Below are positions 45,292-54,173 of a stretch of 64,000 nt of DNA, one piece after another. Source of the stretch: Methylocaldum sp035627495 (lineage in GTDB: Bacteria > Pseudomonadota > Gammaproteobacteria > Methylococcales > Methylococcaceae); NCBI RefSeq assembly GCF_035627495.1, contig NZ_DASPLO010000007.1:29800-93799 (forward strand), read 5' to 3'. Numbering within the stretch: position 1 is the stretch's first letter; each line of letters opens with the position of its first letter. The position numbers were made by a program, and so were the translations under genes. Under the pieces are notes generated by a model that searched no databases, had not been told where the DNA came from, and saw only the letters and a program-made list of their open reading frames with translations.

Positions 45292-48120
45292 ATGAGGGAT
45301 GACATAAACCGTTTTTGGACCCTGCGCCGAAAAGGTTTTGTGTTCCTGAGCCTACTGTTATTAATGCTGGGCGTCGCGTTCGGTGCTCTGAACTATTGGA
45401 ATTTAAGAACTCAATTCAAGGACCAGCAAACAGCCAGCAATGCCGCTCTTCGGACAGAGTTCGAAGCGCTAATGGAGCGCTCGGCCGACCGTTTGCAGCG
45501 CCTAGGTGTCGTGTTCGCTTCGCTGGGCAAACTCGAACGGCTCATTACGGCGCCGCATCAGGGTGAAAGGGTTGCCAGATTGCAGGAATTCTTTTCCAGT
45601 GTCCGTTACGAACTGGACGTCGAACATGTCGAGCTGTTCGATGCCCAAGGCCATTCAACGTGGCGCTGGTCGTCCTCAACCGCGGTAGCGATTCCGCAAG
45701 AACGGTTACAAGGAGTCCTAAGCCGGGTTCTTGACGCGGAGCAGCCATTGGCACTCTTAACCTGCCAGCCCGGCTGCAGCCTTCATGCGTTCGTGCCATT
45801 ACTTTCCGACGGACGGAGTGCAGGCATTCTCATGCTTAGCCAGATGATCACCGATCTGGTACTGGACCTCTCCGCGGGTGCTGGAACGAATCTCGCCATT
45901 CTGGTGGCCGCATCGGACGCAAGCGAGGAAATGCTGGGGTCTTGGGGGCTTCGGGTTGCTGCGCTGTCCAATCCTCAACAGCTAGAGCCTTTTTTACGGG
46001 ATCTCGCCAAGCACTATTCCGGCCCGGAGGCGATCACAAGCGGAAAATGGCTGAACTGGAACGACAAGAAATTTACGGTTTATTCATTACCACTGAGCCA
46101 GATTCTGGACGGCGGTGAGACCGGCTATCTTCTGTTCATCGCCGATAAAAGCGCTTCGGCCGGGACGCTCGATAAGGCTAACCGGGACGCACTGTTCCTG
46201 ATTGGGACATCTCTGGTTATAGCTGAGATTCTATTGTTCTTGCTGCTGCATGCCCCACTACGGCGCATTCAGCATCTTGCGGCTACATTGCCGTTGTTAG
46301 CTCATGGAAACTATCACAGAGTTAACGAGCGACTGAAGACGCTCAGCCGCTTAGTCGAATGGAAAGATGAAATCGACATCCTTTATGCCACGTCCATCCG
46401 ATTGGCTCATCAGATCGAAGAGCATCAGAACACCCTGGCGGCGGAAAGGGATTTCATTCAAGGGCTATTGGACAACGCGCAGGTTTTGATATTGACTCAA
46501 ACTCAGGATGGCAGAATCCGCACCGTCAATGAATTGACCTCCCAAATCTTGGGCCGTTCTAGCGAGGCGCTAAAGGACGCCCGCTTCATCGAATTAATCG
46601 AGATCGATAGCGAGACAGCGGATATCGGCCGAAATCTCGAAAAGCTCTTCTCCAATTTGTTGCATCGCCTGGAACACGAGGCCGTCCTGACCTGCTACAA
46701 CGGTAGCAAGCGCCATATCGTCTGGGTACATACCCGCTTGGGACTGGAGCACGAAAACGGCATCGCCGTGCTTTCAATCGGGTTGGACGCCACCGAAAGA
46801 ATTCAGGCCGAATCGCGTATCCGCTGGCTCGCCAATCACGATTCATTGACCGGTCTCCATAATCGGCTTTGGTTCAAGGATGAACTGGAGCGCAGTTTTG
46901 CCGAGGCGGAGCGGAACAGCGTTCCGGCAGCCCTGCTTTTATTCGACTTGGATCACTTCAAAGACGTCAATGACAGCAGCGGACACGCTGCCGGAGATGC
47001 GCTGCTCGGCCTTTTAGCTAATGAACTGCGGGCGCGGGCACGAAAATCGGATGTGCTGGCTCGCCTGGGTGGCGATGAATTCGCGGTTTTGATGACCGCT
47101 ACTGACCAATCGGGAGCAGAGTGCTTTGCCCAAGACCTCAATCAACGACTGACCGAAAAGCCCTTTCGGTTCGGGGATCGAAGCTATCGTATTTCCGCCA
47201 GCATAGGCATCGCATTGATACCGGATCACGGAAAAAACGTGGAAGAGCTTATGGCGAATGCGGATGCGGCGATGTATCAGGCAAAAAAAGCTGGGCGTGG
47301 ACGGTGGCATTTGTTCTCTCATTCGGGAGAGGAACGGGCTCAGATCAGTCATCGAGCGTATTGGCGTAGCGTCATTGCTCAATCCCTGGATCAAAAGCGC
47401 TTGTTTTTCCATTATCAGCCGGTGCTCGACATGGCAACGGGGCAAGTCGCTTATTATGAGGCACTGCTTCGGTTGACTTTGGAGGATGGGCGTCTCGTCC
47501 TGCCCGGTGAATATATGGACGTCATTTTGCGTTCGGACTTGATGAACGCCATCGATTCGTATGTAACGCGAGAGGCGATCGATGTTCTTGGCAAGGATCG
47601 AGAGGCGCGTCTGTCGATCAATCTTTCCGCCACGGCGCTCACCGAGCCAGGATGGGCGGAACCGCTCAAACAAGCGGTTCGCGACGGTAATTTGGCTCCG
47701 GAACGCTTGTTGCTCGAGATCACGGAAACCGCCGCCATCGCCGATTTAGATGCGGCCAGACGGATTATGGACGAGTTGACTGACATCGGGTTCGGATTTG
47801 CGATGGATGATTTCGGAGCGGGATTTGCCTCCTTTCATTACCTCAGGCACTTGCCGATAAAGCATGTGAAGATCGACCGTTCGTTTATCAGCCGTCTTGC
47901 CACTGACGAAGACGACAATGTGTTTGTCAGTGCACTGACCGCGCTCGCTCATGGCTATCGGCAAAAAATCGTCGCCGAAGGAGTTGAAAATGCCGAGACA
48001 CTAATTCGCCTTCACGCGTTGGGGGTCGATCTGGTACAGGGTTTCTTTATTGGGCGTCCCGATCGATATCTAAAGCCGGTAAATGTACCCATGATCGATC
48101 CGTTATCGATGGGATTGTAA
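45292..48120 (+). CDS. membrane sensor with PAS, GGDEF and EAL domains
   Basis: 942 residues from ATG 45292 (a TTG at 45277 is in frame). Membrane segments at about 14-34 and 302-325 enclose a periplasmic sensor of some 270 residues. Then HAMP-like linker, PAS (about 390-510), GGDEF domain with RLGGDEFAVL (active-site GGDEF intact) and EAL domain with YEALLRL, ETAAIADLD and DDFGAGFASFHYLR; the EAL catalytic residues appear kept. Could both make and degrade cyclic di-GMP. Probably senses something delivered via the porin/binding protein. Confidence 0.9.
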   Translation: MRDDINRFWTLRRKGFVFLSLLLLMLGVAFGALNYWNLRTQFKDQQTASNAALRTEFEALMERSADRLQRLGVVFASLGKLERLITAPHQGERVARLQEFFSSVRYELDVEHVELFDAQGHSTWRWSSSTAVAIPQERLQGVLSRVLDAEQPLALLTCQPGCSLHAFVPLLSDGRSAGILMLSQMITDLVLDLSAGAGTNLAILVAASDASEEMLGSWGLRVAALSNPQQLEPFLRDLAKHYSGPEAITSGKWLNWNDKKFTVYSLPLSQILDGGETGYLLFIADKSASAGTLDKANRDALFLIGTSLVIAEILLFLLLHAPLRRIQHLAATLPLLAHGNYHRVNERLKTLSRLVEWKDEIDILYATSIRLAHQIEEHQNTLAAERDFIQGLLDNAQVLILTQTQDGRIRTVNELTSQILGRSSEALKDARFIELIEIDSETADIGRNLEKLFSNLLHRLEHEAVLTCYNGSKRHIVWVHTRLGLEHENGIAVLSIGLDATERIQAESRIRWLANHDSLTGLHNRLWFKDELERSFAEAERNSVPAALLLFDLDHFKDVNDSSGHAAGDALLGLLANELRARARKSDVLARLGGDEFAVLMTATDQSGAECFAQDLNQRLTEKPFRFGDRSYRISASIGIALIPDHGKNVEELMANADAAMYQAKKAGRGRWHLFSHSGEERAQISHRAYWRSVIAQSLDQKRLFFHYQPVLDMATGQVAYYEALLRLTLEDGRLVLPGEYMDVILRSDLMNAIDSYVTREAIDVLGKDREARLSINLSATALTEPGWAEPLKQAVRDGNLAPERLLLEITETAAIADLDAARRIMDELTDIGFGFAMDDFGAGFASFHYLRHLPIKHVKIDRSFISRLATDEDDNVFVSALTALAHGYRQKIVAEGVENAETLIRLHALGVDLVQGFFIGRPDRYLKPVNVPMIDPLSMGL

Positions 48121-48158
48121 AGGTCATCCGATCACAGTTTTTAAACTATTATTTTTCT

Positions 48159-49121
48159 ATGAAAACGATCACGCTGCCCGAATTTTACTGTCCTTTTCCC
48201 TCACGCCTTAATCCTCATGCCGAGGCAGCTAACGGTCATACCTTGGCATGGATAAAGCGTTTCAACCTTGTTTCCGACGACCTTGAATGGCAGCGGCTGG
48301 AGGCGTCCAAGTTCAGCTGGCTGGCAGCCCGCGCGTATCCCGATGCTTCTTCCGAGGGGCTTAAGATCGTCTCGGATTGGAACACCTGGCTGTTTATTCG
48401 CGACGATCAATGCGATGAGTCTGGTTTCGGACGAAGTCCCGATAAACTCGCTCATTTCCATGAGCGGTTGACGGAAATTCTTACCGGCCGTGAACCCAGC
48501 GAAACGGACCTGCCCCTTGCCCGTGCGCTGCACAATCTTTGCTCTAGACTGCGACAAACGGCGAGCGACGCTTGGATGTGCCGGTTTATTCTCAGTGTCA
48601 TCGAATATTTCGAGTCCTCGGTTTGGGAAGCTCAAAACCGTGCCTCGGCAATCACGCCCGACCCGACAACGTATGTAACGATGCGCCCGTTTACCGGAGG
48701 GCTTTATACCGACATCGAGTTGATCGATGTCGTGGAAAACATAAACTTGCCGCTCCACGTGCGTAAACACGAAATTCTGCAGAGTCTGATTCGGATGGCG
48801 AATAACGTCGTCTGTTGGTCTAATGACATCATTTCATTCGCCAAGGAGGTCCAACACAATGACGTTCATAACCTGGTGGTGACGTTCCAGCATCATCAGC
48901 GGCTCTCCCTTCAAGAGGCTATCCAACAAGCTGCGGAGCTGACGAATAGAGAAGTACGAAATTTTATTGCCGTGAAAGAGCAATTGCCCATGTTCGGCGC
49001 CGGGATCGATTCCGACGTTCAGCGTTTTGTTTCCGTTCTATGTTCGTGGATGCGCGGCAATCTCGATTGGTCCTATACCTCGGGGCGGTATGCGGTCTCG
49101 GCCGTCAGCGAACGTTCGTGA
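48159..49121 (+). CDS. class I terpene synthase (cyclase)
   Basis: 320 residues, the size of single-domain bacterial sesquiterpene cyclases. The Asp-rich motif DDQCD (82-86), the pyrophosphate-sensing Arg in MRPFTGG (176), the NSE triad NDIISFAKE (Asn222, Ser226, Glu230) and the C-terminal RY pair (SGRYAVS) are all present, so the enzyme should be active on farnesyl or geranyl diphosphate. Product cannot be predicted. No prenyltransferase, methyltransferase or P450 adjoins it directly; a P450 lies 8-10 kb away. Start ATG 48159 lacks a good ribosome binding site. Uncommon in gammaproteobacterial methanotrophs. Confidence 0.9.
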   Translation: MKTITLPEFYCPFPSRLNPHAEAANGHTLAWIKRFNLVSDDLEWQRLEASKFSWLAARAYPDASSEGLKIVSDWNTWLFIRDDQCDESGFGRSPDKLAHFHERLTEILTGREPSETDLPLARALHNLCSRLRQTASDAWMCRFILSVIEYFESSVWEAQNRASAITPDPTTYVTMRPFTGGLYTDIELIDVVENINLPLHVRKHEILQSLIRMANNVVCWSNDIISFAKEVQHNDVHNLVVTFQHHQRLSLQEAIQQAAELTNREVRNFIAVKEQLPMFGAGIDSDVQRFVSVLCSWMRGNLDWSYTSGRYAVSAVSERS

Positions 49122-49138
49122 TGCTGGACGGAGAAGCA

Positions 49139-49148
49139 GGGGGGGGGG
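49139..49148. repeat. run of ten G residues after the terpene synthase gene
   Basis: A G10 tract 18 bases past the stop. It could vary in length by slippage but lies outside any called gene. Confidence 0.6.
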
Positions 49149-49300
49149 CGTGGGGCGCATCCGAGATTGGCAAAATCATCGAAGACGTGCCGTCTCGACG
49201 CTCAACGGCACGATTCTCGGTCGGTGGCCTCGAGACAGCACTGTGATTGACAGTCATCAAACTCATCTTGCAGTTTCCCCGTGTTCGGGAAGATCGGCGT

Positions 49301-49564
49301 TTATCGTTGATGTTTTCGGGACCAGCGCGGGGGAATGGACTCCTCCGCTGCGGTTTTGGATTGCTCGACCTTCATCCCCGATTGTGTCCGCAGCAGGGCC
49401 AGTTCGCGATTAGTCGCGTCAAGTTTTTCTCCAAGCTCGTGTATCAACTGATAGAGCTGTTCGAAATGAACCTGGAAATAGCGCGCTGATGGGAACGGTG
49501 GGAGGGCCGGCGTTCCCGGATGTAGGGCCGGGTCGCGTTCGTGTCGCCTACGCCTGGGTTTCAT
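49301..49564 (-). CDS. small coiled-coil hypothetical protein after tonB
   Basis: 87 residues from ATG 49564, with AGGGG six bases upstream. The basic N-terminus (MKPRRRRHERD) precedes a predicted coiled coil (FQVHFEQLYQLIHELGEKLD, then NRELALLRTQ) and a polar tail. No family recognised. It follows tonB by 153 bases in the same direction and may be the fourth gene of that group. Real gene is likely but not certain. Confidence 0.45.
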   Translation of the reverse strand: MKPRRRRHERDPALHPGTPALPPFPSARYFQVHFEQLYQLIHELGEKLDATNRELALLRTQSGMKVEQSKTAAEESIPPRWSRKHQR

Positions 49565-49717
49565 CTTTTTCCCCTAAGGATACATTTTTGCGTGACGGGA
49601 AAGCGCCTTTTGCTGGAAAACCGCGCCCGGTTTATGAAGGCAACGAATCGATGAGACACTCGATGCCATGCGGCGGAAAGTGCCGCAGGCGATACGGCAG
49701 GCGGTATGCCCGCCTTC

Positions 49718-50452
49718 TCAGCGCTGCAGCCGGTAGTCGAAGGGGATGGTCACCGCCACCTGGGTCCAGCCATGGGCCTGGGACACTGGCACCGGTGTGA
49801 CGCGGCGCAGGGTGGCGAGCGCTTCCTCATCGAGAGTCGTATGGCCGGAGCTTCGCACGATGTCGGCCGTGAGCAGGCTTCCGTTGCCGCCGATCACCGC
49901 TCGGATCAAGACTTGCCCCTCCCAGCCGTTGCGGCGCGCTTCGCCAGGATAGTGCTTGTTCTTCCGGATCTTGTCCGCCAGATATCGGCGCAGCCAGTCG
50001 AAATCGGGTTTGGGATCCGGCTGAACCGGCTGAGAGTTGCTGGCGAGACCGGTCAAAGGCCCGGTAGTGGCCACGGTCGTCGGCATCGGTGCCGCGGCGG
50101 GCGGTTCCGGCGGTGCCGCCTGCTCCTCGACCGTCTCCGCAGCCAAATAGCGGGTCACGGGCTTGGGCTCCGATCGCTCAATGAGCTTCGGTTTGGGCTT
50201 GGGTTTCGGCTTGGCCTTCGGTTTGGGAGGTGCCGGTTTAGGCGGCGGCGGGGCCACTTCGGGTTGGGGCGGTGGGGTCGCGTCCGCTAGCGGGGCCGGT
50301 GCCGGGCTGAACAGGCTGATTTCCCACCGTATGGGTTCCGGTTCAGGCTTTGGCGGCTGGCTCTGCCACAGCCAAAGGACCATCCCCATCAGCGAGCCGT
50401 GCGCCAGCAGCGACAGCCCGAATCCATTCAGATGCCGCTGCAGAGGCGTCAT
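49718..50452 (-). CDS. tonB: TonB protein
   Basis: 244 residues: N-terminal membrane anchor (about 10-30), a Pro/Lys-rich periplasmic spacer (about 35-95, KPKAKPKPKPKPK), and the C-terminal TonB domain (about 155-244, YPGEARRNGWEGQVLIRAVI and SSGHTTLDEEALATLRR). Transmits the ExbB-ExbD proton-motor force to outer-membrane receptors. Overlaps the exbD stop by four bases. No TonB-dependent receptor gene is in the window. Confidence 0.93.
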   Translation of the reverse strand: MTPLQRHLNGFGLSLLAHGSLMGMVLWLWQSQPPKPEPEPIRWEISLFSPAPAPLADATPPPQPEVAPPPPKPAPPKPKAKPKPKPKPKLIERSEPKPVTRYLAAETVEEQAAPPEPPAAAPMPTTVATTGPLTGLASNSQPVQPDPKPDFDWLRRYLADKIRKNKHYPGEARRNGWEGQVLIRAVIGGNGSLLTADIVRSSGHTTLDEEALATLRRVTPVPVSQAHGWTQVAVTIPFDYRLQR

Positions 50453-50838
50453 GAGGCGGGCTCGGCGCGTTCGACTTCCAGGCTGACATGGGGGAAGCCG
50501 TTGCTCTTGATCCCGTCCACCACCTGCACGAACTTCTCCAGCACGATGGCGCGGTCGGCCCGCAGGACGATCAGCCGCTCCTTCGGGTAGGTGCTCAAGG
50601 CATCGCCCAGGCTCTCCACCGGGATCGGCGTTTCCCCAAGGAACAAACTGCCGTCGGCTTTCAAGGTCATCAGCACCGGATCGTCGTGATTCGGTTCTTC
50701 CGCCTGCTTGGCCTCCGCCAAATCCACCGGAACCTGACCGGTGACGATAAACGTAGCCGTGGTCAGAATGATCACCAGCAACACCAGCATCACATCGACC
50801 AGCGGGATGACGTTGATCTGGTCGATATCACGATCCAA
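50449..50838 (-). CDS. exbD: ExbD, TonB-system energiser
   Basis: 129 residues: one membrane segment (about 10-30, with the conserved Asp in PLVDVMLVLLVI) and a periplasmic domain. Proton-conducting partner of ExbB. Start ATG 50838 overlaps the exbB end by 11 bases. Confidence 0.92.
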   Translation of the reverse strand: MDRDIDQINVIPLVDVMLVLLVIILTTATFIVTGQVPVDLAEAKQAEEPNHDDPVLMTLKADGSLFLGETPIPVESLGDALSTYPKERLIVLRADRAIVLEKFVQVVDGIKSNGFPHVSLEVERAEPAS

Positions 50839-51268
50839 GGCGCACCTCGTAGGCAGTAACCAGCTCCTTGATGCGGCGCCGCAGTACGTTGTTGAGCACC
50901 ACGCAGGGAATCGCCACCACCAAACCCATGGCGGTCGCTTTCAAGGCCATGCTCAAACCGATCATGATGCTGTGCACGTCCATGCTTTTGTCGATGCCCA
51001 TGTTATGGAAGGTGAGCATGATCCCCATGACGGTGCCCAACAGCCCGATGTAAGGGGCATTGGCTGCCACCGTGCCGATCACCGTCAAATGGCGGGTCAG
51101 CTCGGTCTCTAGGGCCGCGCTGCTGGGGTACACGCTGAAATCGACGCGCCGATAAAAGAACCAGCGCTCGAAAGCGATCCCCACGGCCCATAGACTGGCC
51201 AGTAGCAACAAGCCGATGACGCCGTAGTCGACGAGGTTGGATAAATATGTGCTATCGAGTTGAGTCAT
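50828..51268 (-). CDS. exbB: ExbB, short type
   Basis: 146 residues from ATG 51268 (MTQLDSTYLS); an upstream ATG at 51289 is rejected. Three membrane segments; MotA/TolQ/ExbB motif APYIGLLGTVMGIMLTFHNM. Much shorter than E. coli ExbB (about 240) but like the short form of epsilonproteobacteria. First gene of exbB-exbD-tonB. Confidence 0.9.
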   Translation of the reverse strand: MTQLDSTYLSNLVDYGVIGLLLLASLWAVGIAFERWFFYRRVDFSVYPSSAALETELTRHLTVIGTVAANAPYIGLLGTVMGIMLTFHNMGIDKSMDVHSIMIGLSMALKATAMGLVVAIPCVVLNNVLRRRIKELVTAYEVRLGS

Positions 51269-51684
51269 TGTTGTTGTTCCCAGGTTCAAAGCATCCGAGC
51301 ACCCCCGAACGTCAGCACGATCAATGCCAACGGCTCATATTGCGCATGAAAAGCGCCAATCATCGGATAAGCGCTGGGAGGGTCGACGTCTCCTGCATCC
51401 GCTGTAGTGCGTCATTTGGCGCAGGTTCTGTGGCAAATGACGCATTCCCGTAAAAGGCGAGCGCGCTCTTAAAAAACTCGTCAAAAAGCAACCGTATGGG
51501 AAACTCGCGCGAAAACGCCCGAGTCGAATATTGGTGAATTCGCCGACACGGCGATGAGGTTATGTTTGAGAACGCGCGTGGGCGATCGAGTAATAGGAGA
51601 TTCCGCAGCAAAGGGTTTGCCTAATTTAGGAATTCGCCGGGAAAAAGACAGCGCAGGCCAGTATTGCTTCAAGACCTGTTGAAT
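51269..51684. other. gap between exbB and galM
   Basis: About 415 bases between divergent genes. No gene. A perfect 11-bp inverted repeat lies in it (51408-51444). No ferric-uptake-type box could be recognised by eye. Confidence 0.5.
51408..51444. repeat. perfect 11-bp inverted repeat upstream of exbB
   Basis: TGCGTCATTTG (51408-51418) and CAAATGACGCA (51434-51444) with a 15-base spacer, 140 bases upstream of the exbB start. Might be an operator, a terminator of a read-through transcript, or a small element. Confidence 0.5.
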
Positions 51685-52743
51685 ATGCATGTTACCCAAC
51701 AGACATTCGGTACGATGCCCGATGGTACTCCCATCGACCTATTTGCTCTCACCAATCAGGGGGGACTCGAAGCACGGGTCATGAGCTATGGCGGGACGCT
51801 CGTCTCCCTGCGGACCCCGGACCGCTACGGCGCGGTGGCCGATGTAGTTCTTGGTTTTGACAGCCTGCCGCCCTATCTTGCCGGGCACCCCTATTTCGGG
51901 AGCCTGATTGGCCGGTACGCCAACCGGATTGCCCATGGCATCTTTGAACTGCACGGCGCGACCTACCACCTGGCTCAGAACAACGGTCCCAACCACCTCC
52001 ACGGCGGGTGGAAAGGCTTCGACAAGGCGATCTGGAGTGCGTGTCCGAAAATCTCTTCCCAAGGAGCGCAAGTCGAATTCAGTCATCTCAGCCGCGACGG
52101 TGAAGAGGGCTATCCGGGCAATCTCCACGTCACGGTTATTTACACGCTAACGGATCGGAACGAACTCCGGATCGATTACACCGCAACGACAGACCGGCCG
52201 ACCGTGGTTAATCTGACCAATCACACGTACTTCAATCTTGCCGGGACCGGCGCAATTCTTGACCATGTCCTCCTTCTCGCTGCGGACCACTTTCTTCCCG
52301 TCGACGCTACCCTCATTCCGACCGGAGCCCAGCGCTCCGTCCAAGGGACTCCGATGGACTTTACCCTGCCTACGGCAATAGGAGCCCGGATCGACGCGGA
52401 CGATGAGCAATTACGTTTCGCCCACGGCGGTTATGACCACACCTGGGTCCTTCGCAAAGATCGGGCTGCTCGCTCGTTGGCCGCTGAAGTGTATGAGCCG
52501 GCCAGCGGGCGTGTACTGACCGTCTTGACGACACAGCCGGGCATTCAGTTCTACTCAGGGAATTTCTTGGATGGGAGCATTCGCGGAAAGCGTGGGGAAG
52601 TGTACGCAAAACATCACGGGTTCTGCTTGGAGACGCAGCATTTTCCCAATTCGCTCAATGAGCCCGATTTCCCTTCGACCGTCCTCGTACCGGACGAGAC
52701 ATATCGATCCATCACCATTTATCGGTTCGACATACGTATATAG
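51685..52743 (+). CDS. galM: aldose 1-epimerase
   Basis: 352 residues from ATG 51685. GalM superfamily motifs: GRYANRI (about 80), NGPNHLHGG (catalytic His region), NHTYFNLAG with the second histidine, and the catalytic Glu in CLETQHFPN near residue 310. Interconverts alpha and beta anomers of hexoses. Converges with the SMP-30-like gene, stops about 95 bases apart. Confidence 0.93.
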   Translation: MHVTQQTFGTMPDGTPIDLFALTNQGGLEARVMSYGGTLVSLRTPDRYGAVADVVLGFDSLPPYLAGHPYFGSLIGRYANRIAHGIFELHGATYHLAQNNGPNHLHGGWKGFDKAIWSACPKISSQGAQVEFSHLSRDGEEGYPGNLHVTVIYTLTDRNELRIDYTATTDRPTVVNLTNHTYFNLAGTGAILDHVLLLAADHFLPVDATLIPTGAQRSVQGTPMDFTLPTAIGARIDADDEQLRFAHGGYDHTWVLRKDRAARSLAAEVYEPASGRVLTVLTTQPGIQFYSGNFLDGSIRGKRGEVYAKHHGFCLETQHFPNSLNEPDFPSTVLVPDETYRSITIYRFDIRI

Positions 52744-52839
52744 CGGGCCGATAAGGCCGAAGTGCTCGGCGGCGGTTTTATCTATCATCTCCGATCTGAG
52801 GCAACGAATCATCGAAGAGAATTTCGGGAGGTAATCCGA

Positions 52840-54108
52840 TCATTGCAGTTGTTGCGGCCATTTCAAACGCACGATCCCGCTCTGCTCACGATCGAATTCA
52901 CCCAGAGATTCATTGGCCAAATAGATACCATCCTCCGCGGGCACGGCGGAGGCTACGGAGGCAAGCCTAGGGCCCTTATACATAGCCGCATAGAGAGGCT
53001 TGCTTCCGTCAGGACTCACGACGATCACACCGGTGCGCTGCGTCTGGCGCAGCAGCAGTTGGGGCGGCAGCCGCAGGAGCAGCGGCTTGATCCACGCATT
53101 TGCGTGGGCCCAGGTCAGAACGGGGCTTCTCTCCGTGAACATGGCGAGCCAGATACGCCCCGAAGCGTCCCGGTCCATGCCGTCGTCCATGCCGGTAAGT
53201 CCGTCGAGCACCACTTCGTAGCTGCCCGCCTTCGGGCCTCGGAGATAGAAACGAGCCAGGCGGAAAAGAGAGGTCTGGGTGACCAAGACCGATTCCTCTC
53301 GCGGCTGGCCCGGGTGCAGGTCGTAGAGTACGCCGTTGACGAAGTGGAAGCCCTCCGCGATGAGGCGGGTGGTCCCGCTATCCAGGTCGTGCCGCCATAG
53401 GCGCCCATTGGGGGGAAGCGCAATGGCTTCGTCCACCGCATCGTCTAGCGAAGTGTCTTTGTACGAGAACGGTTCGGAGAAGTAGATGCGCCGTCCATCC
53501 TCGGAGACTTCCAGGTTGTCGCATACCACCAGCGGGCGATGATGCTCCGCCCCGCTGCCATCGCGCCGCAACTCGGGGGCCTTGGGATCGTCGTCGGCAT
53601 AGACGATTGGGTGATCGGGATCAATCAGAGTTGCCGGTACCTCGAGAACGATAGGCTCGATTTTCCGGGTGTCGAGCGCGAGGCGGTAAAGTCCGACAGC
53701 TTCTCCCGGAAATGGCTCGCCATAGGCATGGGAGGAGCAAAAATAAACATGGTTCGGATCGCCGGGCGCTTCGTGTATGCCGAAGGCCATCAAAGGCGCA
53801 TCCACTAAGGGTTGAGCCGCGTGCGTGGCGAGATCTACGCTCCAGATTTTTCCGTCCGTCGCCGTGACTAGTACCGTGGTTCCGCCTTCGAGGAACACGA
53901 CATCGTCGTAACCTGGCAGATCGGACCGAAAATGTTCCAGACTAGTGGCGAAGTCGGCGGAATGCTCAACCGCCGCGATCGCCGCTGCGGTAGACGGGTC
54001 GAAGGCGACCGACTCGGCGACGCAGCACCGAATTTCAGGTCTGGGCGCCGCGGCGATCCACCAGACGACGATCAGCAGCGCAAGGCCAATGGCAATCCAC
54101 TTTTTCAT
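52840..54108 (-). CDS. SMP-30/strictosidine-synthase-like beta-propeller protein
   Basis: 422 residues from ATG 54108 (five codons shorter than the longest frame). An N-terminal membrane anchor (about 3-22) leads to a six-bladed propeller with the paraoxonase/gluconolactonase-type pattern: GIHEAPGDPNHVYF, VVCDNLEVSEDGRRIYFSE, FVNGVLYD and GMDDGMDRDASGRIWLAMF. The acidic and Asn residues fit calcium binding. Family activity is lactonase or related hydrolase; substrate unknown. Periplasmic. Confidence 0.8.
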   Translation of the reverse strand: MKKWIAIGLALLIVVWWIAAAPRPEIRCCVAESVAFDPSTAAAIAAVEHSADFATSLEHFRSDLPGYDDVVFLEGGTTVLVTATDGKIWSVDLATHAAQPLVDAPLMAFGIHEAPGDPNHVYFCSSHAYGEPFPGEAVGLYRLALDTRKIEPIVLEVPATLIDPDHPIVYADDDPKAPELRRDGSGAEHHRPLVVCDNLEVSEDGRRIYFSEPFSYKDTSLDDAVDEAIALPPNGRLWRHDLDSGTTRLIAEGFHFVNGVLYDLHPGQPREESVLVTQTSLFRLARFYLRGPKAGSYEVVLDGLTGMDDGMDRDASGRIWLAMFTERSPVLTWAHANAWIKPLLLRLPPQLLLRQTQRTGVIVVSPDGSKPLYAAMYKGPRLASVASAVPAEDGIYLANESLGEFDREQSGIVRLKWPQQLQ

Positions 54109-54173
54109 GAGTCTGATCCTCAAGCATTATGAGACCTTATGGCTATCGACTTTGTCACCAGCTTGCTGGAGCT

